DNA from: Bacteroidales bacterium
GTDB lineage: Bacteria; Bacteroidota; Bacteroidia; Bacteroidales; F082
Direction: 5' to 3'
Assembly: GCA_017630195.1 (NCBI GenBank)
Contig: JAGBVS010000186.1
Location: 1-45,846 of the forward strand
DNA length: 45,846 nt
This document shows, piece by piece, positions 39,733 to 45,846 of the stretch. The position numbers and the translations under genes are program-made. A model generated the notes under the pieces. That model was not told where the DNA came from. It did not search any database and was given only the letters and a program-made list of their open reading frames with translations. The first letter of the stretch is position 1. Each line of letters opens with the position of its first letter.

Positions 39733-40950
39733 ATGCAGAATTTCATAAATAAATTACAATCATCATTAAATGATGGCTCTTTCGTAAAGCTTACTCTTTC
39801 TAAGCCAAAAGCTAACAGCCAACAGCCAGCAGCTGATTTGCGTAACGTCTATGTCAAACCTATCATCTTGAAAAACGAGAAGATGTTTTCTTTCACATAT
39901 CGTTACGAGAGAAGAGACGAGACCAAAAACTATGACGCAGAGCAGACTCTTGAGGTAATCAATCAATTGGTTCCAAATGTGTTTCTTAATGCTTCATTGT
40001 TTACTTTGACAGAAGACATTACTCTCCTTATTAGTAAAAAAGGTAAAGCGACTGTGATGAGCAAGGCTGTCAAAGAACAAAGAGAGCAGAACGTGCAGCA
40101 TGACAAAGTAAAGAATCGTTTGATAAACACCGACAATCCTTGGTGGTTTAAATTAGGTCTGACAACTCGAGAAGGCAAAGTCACTGCCGATATGCAGCAT
40201 AAGTTCAAGCAGATTTGCAAATATGTCGAGATTGTGGATGGCGTGATGAAGAATGTGAAGTTCGACGGCAAGATTCGCATTGCCGACATGGGAGCAGGGA
40301 AGGGCTATCTCACTTTCGCTTTGTATGAATATCTGACTCAAAGATGCAAATACGACATCGAGATGGAAGGCGTCGAGATACGTCCTGACTTAGTAGTAAA
40401 AATCAACGAGATAATAAAAGAATCGAATTTAAAAGACTTCCGTTTTGTGGAAAGTAGTATAGACAGCTATCAGCTATCAGCTGTCAGCTGTCAGCAGCCA
40501 ATAGCCAACAGCCAACAGCCAACAGCCAATAGCCAACTTGACGTCCTCATCGCTCTTCACGCTTGCAATACTGCTACCGACGACGCCATTATAAAAGGTA
40601 TCGAATATGGAGCAAAGTTGATTATTTGCGCTCCATGTTGTCACAAGCAGATTCGTCAGGAGATGGAGAAGTCTGGAAAAATAGATGTCATCACTCGATA
40701 TGGAATTTTCATGGAACGTCAGGCTGTGATGATTACCGATACTATACGTGCCCTGATATTGGAATATTTCGGATACAAGACACAGGTGATGGAGTTTATC
40801 GAGATGGAACATACTCCTAAAAATATATTGCTGGTAGGAAGAAAAAGCGATGCTCCAGTTGACAAGAAAGCAATTTTGTACCAGATAGAATATCTTAAAA
40901 ATCAATATGGAATAGAGAAACATTATTTGGAGAAGATATTTTTGGACTAA
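39733..40950 (+). CDS. Class I SAM-dependent methyltransferase (COG-type, METTL25-like fold)
   Basis: The 405-residue product has an N-terminal region of unknown fold and a C-terminal Rossmann methyltransferase: motif I IADMGAGKGYLTFALYEYL (about 187-205), an acidic motif II GVEIRPDLV, and IALHACNTATDDAI with APCCHKQIR, which are typical of the methyltransferase-32 / METTL25-like group. Substrate unknown; an RNA or protein target is possible. Two heptamer arrays lie in frame: KANSQQPAAD near residue 27, and a 73-base array giving about 25 residues (from SYQLSAVS to TANSQ) between motifs II and the ALHAC motif. The stop codon lies in another 7-bp array (40942-40962). Confidence 0.82.
   Translation: MQNFINKLQSSLNDGSFVKLTLSKPKANSQQPAADLRNVYVKPIILKNEKMFSFTYRYERRDETKNYDAEQTLEVINQLVPNVFLNASLFTLTEDITLLISKKGKATVMSKAVKEQREQNVQHDKVKNRLINTDNPWWFKLGLTTREGKVTADMQHKFKQICKYVEIVDGVMKNVKFDGKIRIADMGAGKGYLTFALYEYLTQRCKYDIEMEGVEIRPDLVVKINEIIKESNLKDFRFVESSIDSYQLSAVSCQQPIANSQQPTANSQLDVLIALHACNTATDDAIIKGIEYGAKLIICAPCCHKQIRQEMEKSGKIDVITRYGIFMERQAVMITDTIRALILEYFGYKTQVMEFIEMEHTPKNILLVGRKSDAPVDKKAILYQIEYLKNQYGIEKHYLEKIFLD
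39803..39837 (+). repeat. In-frame AGCCAAC heptamer array, N-terminal part of the 39733 gene
   Basis: Five units (agccaaa, agctaac, agccaac, agccagc, agctgat) encode about KPKANSQQPAAD. Confidence 0.8.
40464..40536 (+). repeat. In-frame 73-bp compound heptamer array in the 39733 gene
   Basis: The first part is cagctat, cagctat, cagctgt, cagctgt, then cagc; the second is units of cagccaa/tagccaa, at least five. Two heptamer families are thus fused head to tail inside a conserved enzyme without breaking the frame. It is the longest in-gene array in the window. Confidence 0.85.
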
Positions 40951-41010
40951 GGCTGTTGGACTTTTTTGCTCAATACTCGATATCCCCAAGGTTCAAAAGC
41001 CAGCAGCCTT
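40949..41010. repeat. Long inverted repeat after the 39733 gene
   Basis: AAGGCTGTTGGACTTTT (40949-40965) pairs with AAAAGCCAGCAGCCTT (40995-41010) with one bulge and one mismatch, around a 29-base loop. It starts within the stop codon. No T-run follows the right arm, so it is not a classical terminator. The left arm is also a 7-bp array (ttggact, aaggctg, ttggact). Confidence 0.55.
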
Positions 41011-41025
41011 AGTTCTTGGTTCAAT

Positions 41026-41140
41026 CTTGCGTTAGGGATTGGAGCGGCATCCTTTTGGAGACGGAAGCTGGAGCCGTAGGCGGAAGCGAAGGCGAGAAAA
41101 GATATAGCGGAAAGCCCGACGGCGGAGCCGGAACGCCCAA
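41026..41140 (+). ncRNA. Structured intergenic RNA-like element, Flavo-1-like
   Basis: Outer pairing CTTGCGTT (41026-41033) with AACGCCCAAG (41132-41140, two-base bulge) encloses GGAT/ATCC (41036-41052 region), CTTTT/AAAAG arms and a core GATATAGCGGAAAGCCCGAC (41101-41120). From memory this series of segments is a widespread Bacteroidetes intergenic element that resembles the Flavo-1 RNA motif; I could not check it against a covariance model. G+C is well above its surroundings. It lies upstream of ilvE, without overlapping a gene. Confidence 0.6.
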
Positions 41141-41185
41141 GAAAAAATAAATTTAAAAAACTCTTTCCATATAAATAAAAATGTT

Positions 41186-41193
41186 TATCTTCG
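41186..41193 (+). promoter_or_regulatory. Possible -7 box for ilvE
   Basis: TATCTTCG has one mismatch to TAnnTTTG, 49 bases before the ATG at 41242. Confidence 0.35.
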
Positions 41194-41241
41194 TGGACTT
41201 GAAAAAAACAAAAAGTAATTAACATTTAAAAAATAAATATC

Positions 41242-42267
41242 ATGCAAAACATTGAATGGTCAACACTCCCATTTGGTTATTTACCAACAAATTACAATGT
41301 TCGTTGTTACTACAGAAACGGAAAATGGGGTGAAATTGAAGTAAGCTCAGAAGAAACAATAAACATCCACATGGCAGCAACATGTTTGCACTATGGCCAA
41401 GAAGCATTCGAAGGTTTGAAGGCTTTCCGTGGCGCTGACGGCAAAGTTCGTATTTTCCGTTTGGAAGAAAATGCAAAACGTTTGCAATCATCATGTGATG
41501 GTATCATGATGCCTCAATTCCCAATTGAGAAATTTGAAGAAGCCATGAAGAAATGTGTTCAACTCAATGCTGACTTCATTCCACCATACGGCAGTGGCGC
41601 ATCATTATATCTCCGTCCATTGATTATTGGTACAGGCATCCGCGTTGGTGTTAGCCCAGCTGACGAATATTTGTTCTTAGTATTTGCAACACCAGTAGGT
41701 CCATACTTCAAAGGTGGATTCCAAGCTAACCCATACGTTATCACACGTAAATATGACCGCGCTGCTCCTCTTGGAACAGGTACTTTCAAAGTTGGTGGCA
41801 ACTACGCTGCAAGTATGCGTCCTCACGTTGAAGCATGTCATGGCGGCAAATACGCTTGTGAATTCTATTTAGATGCTAAAGAAAAATGTTATATCGACGA
41901 AGCTGGCGCAGCTAACTTCTTCGCTATCAAAGATAACACATATATCACACCATTATCAACATCAATCCTTCCATCAATCACAAATAAGAGCTTGATGTTC
42001 TTAGCTGAAAAAATGGGTATGAAAGTAGAACGTCGTCCTATCCATGTTGACGAACTCTCTACATTTGAAGAAGCAGGCGCTTGCGGTACAGCAGCTGTTA
42101 TCAGCCCAATCTCACGCATTGATGACCTCGACAACAATAAATCATACGTTTTCGGTGATGGCAAACCAGGTCCACAAAGTGAAAAATTGTACAACAAGCT
42201 CCGTGGCATCCAATGTGGTACAGAACCAGATGAATACGGCTGGATTACAATGGTAGAAGGAATATGA
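41242..42267 (+). CDS. ilvE: Branched-chain amino acid aminotransferase
   Basis: IlvE transfers amino groups between glutamate and the 2-oxo acids of Val, Leu and Ile, using pyridoxal phosphate. The 341-residue product is of the longer BCAT II (eukaryote/actinobacterial-like) type: YGQEAFEGLKAFRG, RPLIIGTG, then KVGGNYAAS with the PLP lysine at about residue 183, and DEAGAANFFAI with GTAAVISPI near the C-terminus. All expected residues are present. It is flanked by a structured element and its own terminator, so it appears to be monocistronic. Confidence 0.96.
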   Translation: MQNIEWSTLPFGYLPTNYNVRCYYRNGKWGEIEVSSEETINIHMAATCLHYGQEAFEGLKAFRGADGKVRIFRLEENAKRLQSSCDGIMMPQFPIEKFEEAMKKCVQLNADFIPPYGSGASLYLRPLIIGTGIRVGVSPADEYLFLVFATPVGPYFKGGFQANPYVITRKYDRAAPLGTGTFKVGGNYAASMRPHVEACHGGKYACEFYLDAKEKCYIDEAGAANFFAIKDNTYITPLSTSILPSITNKSLMFLAEKMGMKVERRPIHVDELSTFEEAGACGTAAVISPISRIDDLDNNKSYVFGDGKPGPQSEKLYNKLRGIQCGTEPDEYGWITMVEGI

Positions 42268-42312
42268 TTTAGAAAATATTTTGTTTTAAATATTTTATTT
42301 TCATAGCTTTGG

Positions 42313-42342
42313 AAAGCGTCGTTTTTAACGGCGCTTTTTTTT
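42313..42342 (+). terminator. Terminator of ilvE
   Basis: Arms AAAGCGTCG and CGGCGCTTT (one mismatch) surround TTTTTAA, with an eight-T tail. Confidence 0.8.
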
Positions 42343-42374
42343 GTCAAAAAACTTTTAAAAAAAAACTCTTAACT

Positions 42375-42406
42375 ATTGATTTTTTGTGATTAATAGTGTA
42401 TTTTTG
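42375..42406 (+). promoter_or_regulatory. Promoter of the Omp28 D-E pair
   Basis: ATTG (42375-42378), 20 bases, then TATTTTTG (42399-42406) fit the Bacteroidetes -33/-7 pattern with one mismatch in the -33. The leader to the ATG at 42464 is about 50 bases. Confidence 0.6.
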
Positions 42407-42463
42407 CGACCCGATAAAGTAGAGAAATTTCGTAATTAATAAATCTAATTAAAATTAAATCAA

Positions 42464-44233
42464 ATGAAAAAATTTACTTTCTTAATGTGTGCAGTATTTG
42501 CTTGCTTACTTCAAGTAAATGCACAACAATTCGTTTCTACAGATCCACAAAATAGAAACGCTGTCATTGAAGAATTTACAGGAAGAAACTGCGGTTACTG
42601 TCCAGATGGTCACGTTATCGCAAATTCAATCGTCCACGCTAACCCAGGCAGAGTATGGGCAGTTAACGTACACGCTGGTGGCTACGCTCCAACATCTTAC
42701 CCTAACTTCAATACAGGTGTTAGTACAACAATCTGCAACGGTTTCCAAGTAACAGGTTTCCCAGCTGGCGTTGTTAACCGTTCAACAGCACAAGCTCAAA
42801 ACCGTGGTCAATGGCAATCATTAGTTAACCAACAACTCTCACAAGCAGCTGAATGTAATGTTGCTGGTCAAGTTGTTGTTAACCCTGTAACTCGTTTAGC
42901 AAAAATCAACGTTGAGGTTTATTATACAGCTAACAGCGCATCAGCAAACAACTACCTCACAATCGTTATGTTACAAGATAGTATCTGGGGTTCACAATCA
43001 GGTGGTAACACAAACCCAGAACAATATGTTAACGGTCAATACTGCCACATGCACATCCTCCGCGATGCTATCACAGCTGACTGGGGAGATGAAATCGCTC
43101 CAACAACAGCAGGTACTTTAATCCAAAAAGAATACGTTTACGAAATCCCAGCTTCAATCGGTTCACCAAACGGTGTTGAAGTTGACCTCGAAAACATCTC
43201 TTTCTTAGCATACGTTGAAGAAAAACAACAAGGATCAACATACCGTCCTATTCTCAACGTTAACGAATTAACAATGACACAAGGTACAGAAGAAGCTATC
43301 TATCCTATCATCTCTAACGTTGCTGCAGCATCAGGTATTTCATGTTCAACAACAAGAACATTAAAACTCGACCTCGTTAATGGCGGTTTAGATGAATTGA
43401 CATCTCTTAAATATCAAGTTAAAGTTGGTAACGCTGAACCTGTAGAATTTACATGGGAAGGCAGCATCGCTTCTTACCAAGGTTCATCAATTGAAATCGA
43501 CGTTGAAATTCCTTTCGGAACACACACTGTAGAAGTTTCTATCGTTGAAGCTAACGGAACAGCTTACGAATTTACAAAAACAGGTTCTGTTACAACAAAT
43601 GAGTGGGCAGCAGTAGAACTTGAAGAAACAGCAGAAACAGAAGAACTCACAATCGAAATCATGCAAGATAAATACGGTAACCAAATCACTTGGGAACTCC
43701 TCGCATCAGATATGACAGTTCTCGCATCAGGCGGCCCTTACACAATGTTAGTTGGTGGCGGTTCAGCAACACAACTCCACATCGAAAAAGCTACAGTTAA
43801 CAATGGCGACTGCGTTAAATTCGTTATCAGAGACGCTGTCGGTAATGGTATCTGCTGCAGCTTCGGCGAAGGTTACTACCAAATCAAAGATAGCAAAGGT
43901 AATGTAGTAGTTGATGGCGACGGTGACTTCGGTTCAGAAGCTTCAGCATTGTTATCAATCGGTGCAAAAAATGATGAAAATGTTGAAGAAGTAGAAACAG
44001 TTGAATCTGTAAATATCTTCCCTAACCCTGTAAAAGACGTTCTTACAGTTAAAGGTGAAAATATGAAACAAGTTGTTATCTACAACGCTTTAGGTCAAGC
44101 TGTTGAAACAATCAATACAAACGACAACGAAGTTAGAGTTAACGTAAGCGCATACAATAATGGTATGTACTTCATCAACGTTATCGATAACAATGGTGAA
44201 ATGACAACTTCAAAAGTTTCAGTTTTACATTGA
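42464..44233 (+). CDS. Omp28-like thioredoxin-fold protein with T9SS sorting domain (Omp28 D)
   Basis: The 589-residue product has a signal peptide (about 1-21), an Omp28 domain with CGYC (Cys43, Cys46) and FPAGVVNR, the EIMQDKYGNQITWELL-to-GICCSFGEGYY module, and a sorting domain from FPNPVKDVLTV. Codon use is strongly biased (ACA, CAA, AAC, GTT, CTC), as in the giant adhesin and unlike Omp28 A or B, suggesting it is the most highly expressed paralogue. It heads a tandem pair with Omp28 E. Confidence 0.9.
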   Translation: MKKFTFLMCAVFACLLQVNAQQFVSTDPQNRNAVIEEFTGRNCGYCPDGHVIANSIVHANPGRVWAVNVHAGGYAPTSYPNFNTGVSTTICNGFQVTGFPAGVVNRSTAQAQNRGQWQSLVNQQLSQAAECNVAGQVVVNPVTRLAKINVEVYYTANSASANNYLTIVMLQDSIWGSQSGGNTNPEQYVNGQYCHMHILRDAITADWGDEIAPTTAGTLIQKEYVYEIPASIGSPNGVEVDLENISFLAYVEEKQQGSTYRPILNVNELTMTQGTEEAIYPIISNVAAASGISCSTTRTLKLDLVNGGLDELTSLKYQVKVGNAEPVEFTWEGSIASYQGSSIEIDVEIPFGTHTVEVSIVEANGTAYEFTKTGSVTTNEWAAVELEETAETEELTIEIMQDKYGNQITWELLASDMTVLASGGPYTMLVGGGSATQLHIEKATVNNGDCVKFVIRDAVGNGICCSFGEGYYQIKDSKGNVVVDGDGDFGSEASALLSIGAKNDENVEEVETVESVNIFPNPVKDVLTVKGENMKQVVIYNALGQAVETINTNDNEVRVNVSAYNNGMYFINVIDNNGEMTTSKVSVLH

Positions 44234-44253
44234 TAGTTTAATAAATAAAATAT

Positions 44254-44286
44254 GAGACGTTGCATTCGTGTAACGTCTCTTTTTTT
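44254..44286 (+). terminator. GAGACG-palindrome terminator between Omp28 D and E
   Basis: Arms GAGACGTT (44254-44261) and AACGTCTC (44272-44279) surround a 10-base loop, followed by seven T. The start codon of Omp28 E lies 18 bases past the T-run, as in the adhesin/Omp28 C junction. Confidence 0.85.
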
Positions 44287-44304
44287 ATCATATAAAACAA
44301 GCCT

Positions 44305-45846
44305 ATGAAAAAATTTACTTTCTTAATGTGTGCTGTATTAGCTAGCTTCATTCAAGTTAATGCACAGCAGTATGTGTCAACAGAAGCAGCAAACAGAAAC
44401 CTGCTTATAGAAGAGTTCACAGGTAGAAACTGCCCTAACTGTCCTGCCGGCCATATCATTTCAACAGAGATTGCTCACGAAAATCCTGGCAGAGCATGGA
44501 GCATAGGTGTACACTCCGGATATTTCGCTGTGACAACATATCCTAACTTCAATACAGATATTAGCGCTATCTTCACTGATCCTTACGATGATGTACAAGG
44601 CGGTCTCGGATATCCAGCAGCAGTGTTGAACCGTTCAACAGAAGAGGCTTTAGGTAGAGGCTTGTGGAGAGACGCAGCAGCTGAACAACTCCAAATAGCT
44701 GCCGAATGTAACGTGGGCGGTCATGTCACAATAAATCCAATCACTCGTACAGCTTCTATAACAGCAGAAGTATATTACACAGCTAATAGCAACGAATCAA
44801 CAAACTATCTTACTATCGTTATGGTTCAAGATAGCATCGCAGGCCAACAAGCTTACGGTCATACTAACCCTGCTCAGGATTTAGGTGATGATATGTATTG
44901 CCACATGCATGTGCTTCGCGATGTCGTCACTTCTTCATGGGGTGATGAGATAGCTCCTACAACACAAGGCTCTTTGGTAACAAAGACTTACGAATATGCA
45001 ATTCCTGAAACAATCGGCGACCCTAATGGCGTGACTGTAGATTTGGATAATATCTACTTCATCGCTTTCGTGACAGAGAAATATCAAGGAATACCAACAC
45101 GTCCAATTTTGAACGTTAACAGATTGTCACAAGAACAATCAACAGGATTGGCTGTTTCTCCTTATATCTCTGACCTTAACATGGAAGAAGGCGTGTTCTG
45201 TGCTGAAGAAAGAACTTTCAAGACTTATGTTAAAAACGTTGGCTCTGAAACTCTCACTTCATTGAAGTTTGAAGTTGAAACAGCAGACGGTAATGTAGTA
45301 GAACATTCTTGGGAAGGAAGCATCGCTCCTGATGCAACAGAACGTATCGACATCACTTTGGATATTCCTTTCGGCAATAATGAAATGAACTTCAATATTG
45401 TTGAAGCTAACGGTCAAACTCACGAATATTCTAAATCAGTGATGGCTCTCTGTGATGAATGGGATGAATATGATACAGGTTGTGTTGAAGAAATTCCATT
45501 GACAATAGAAATCATGCAAGACAAATATGGTAACCATACAACATGGGAGTTCTTATCATCAGATAACACAGTCTTGGCATCAGGCGGTCCTTATAGCTAT
45601 TTGCCAAATGCTAATTCACAATTGCATACATATAATGTAAATGTAACTGCTGATTGTTATAAATTCGTTATCTATGACAGCTATGGCAACGGCATCTGCT
45701 GCGGCGAAGATGGCGACGGATATTACAGAATACTTTCTGAAAATGGCGAAATCATTGTAGATGGTAACGGCGAATTTACCGACATGGCTTATAGCATACT
45801 TTCAGTCAAGACATCAGGAAATGTTAATGATGTTTTAGCATCTACA
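44305..45846 (+). CDS. Omp28-like thioredoxin-fold protein (Omp28 E), 3' end outside the window
   Basis: The frame is open from ATG 44305 to the last base (514 codons, no stop). The signal peptide is almost identical to that of Omp28 D, even in DNA sequence (first 29 bases the same), showing recent tandem duplication. The Omp28 domain has CPNC (Cys43, Cys46), the only paralogue with proline in the CxxC, and YPAAVLNR at the cis-Pro position. The EIMQDKYGNHTTWEFL-to-GICCGEDGDGYYRI module is present. The T9SS domain would lie beyond the window; its presence is inferred from the paralogues. Confidence 0.9.
   Translation, partial: MKKFTFLMCAVLASFIQVNAQQYVSTEAANRNLLIEEFTGRNCPNCPAGHIISTEIAHENPGRAWSIGVHSGYFAVTTYPNFNTDISAIFTDPYDDVQGGLGYPAAVLNRSTEEALGRGLWRDAAAEQLQIAAECNVGGHVTINPITRTASITAEVYYTANSNESTNYLTIVMVQDSIAGQQAYGHTNPAQDLGDDMYCHMHVLRDVVTSSWGDEIAPTTQGSLVTKTYEYAIPETIGDPNGVTVDLDNIYFIAFVTEKYQGIPTRPILNVNRLSQEQSTGLAVSPYISDLNMEEGVFCAEERTFKTYVKNVGSETLTSLKFEVETADGNVVEHSWEGSIAPDATERIDITLDIPFGNNEMNFNIVEANGQTHEYSKSVMALCDEWDEYDTGCVEEIPLTIEIMQDKYGNHTTWEFLSSDNTVLASGGPYSYLPNANSQLHTYNVNVTADCYKFVIYDSYGNGICCGEDGDGYYRILSENGEIIVDGNGEFTDMAYSILSVKTSGNVNDVLAST

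Noticed and set aside
40477..40989. Minus-strand open frame of 170 codons opposite the 39733 methyltransferase
   Set aside because: It stays open partly because the heptamer arrays are stop-free on this strand (giving LLAVGYWLL-like residues). The plus strand has clear methyltransferase motifs.
40947..41225. Minus-strand open frame of 92 codons over the structured element before ilvE
   Set aside because: It covers a base-paired RNA-like element and has no coding signature.

Overview
The window reads as a stretch of chromosome from an anaerobic member of the Bacteroidales. The evidence is low G+C, many proteins with an N-terminal signal peptide and a C-terminal type IX secretion (T9SS) sorting domain, start codons mostly without Shine-Dalgarno sequences, TAnnTTTG promoter boxes, Omp28-like proteins, and a trimeric NAD-linked [FeFe]-hydrogenase. 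I cannot name the genus. I see no phage, insertion sequence, tRNA, rRNA or CRISPR array.

Layout. 1-189: tail of an unknown regulator-like gene. 348-1919: T9SS cargo. 2033-4338: ftsY-rimO. 4543-5511: DUF368/PopT-type membrane protein. 5522-9803 (minus): queH preceded by three tandem paralogous secreted proteins with YD-like repeats. 10040-14259: hydB-hydA-hydC, a probable electron-bifurcating hydrogenase. 14514-29559: surface-protein island of two Omp28/thioredoxin-like proteins, a 3032-residue multidomain adhesin and a third Omp28 paralogue. 29633-30664 (minus): murB. 30751-34592: two glycosyltransferases and an orphan HTH-containing adenine DNA methyltransferase. 34611-39371 (minus): htpG, lemA, two TPM-domain proteins and an ftsE-like ATPase. 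39733-42267: a SAM methyltransferase, a structured intergenic RNA-like element and ilvE. 42464-end: two more tandem Omp28 paralogues, the last cut by the window edge.

How the genes fit together. The housekeeping genes cover membrane targeting (FtsY), tRNA and ribosome modification (QueH, RimO), wall synthesis (MurB, and the DUF368 lipid carrier recycler) and folding (HtpG). The hydrogenase would dispose of fermentation electrons as H2. Nine genes encode secreted proteins with T9SS-type architecture. Five of these share a thioredoxin-like Omp28 domain with an intact CxxC, and one is a giant cleaved-adhesin/FN3/GLUG protein.

The most unusual signal is not a gene. Short tandem arrays with strict 7-bp or 8-bp period occur all through the window. 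They lie in intergenic gaps, overlap stop or start codons (348-1919 gene, htpG, ftsE, both methyltransferases), and sit in frame inside conserved genes (rimO, murB, both methyltransferases, the 348-1919 gene). The families found deep inside genes are mostly free of stop codons in all six frames, while those at gene edges carry stops on one strand. This looks like an expanding population of micro-minisatellites filtered by coding constraint.
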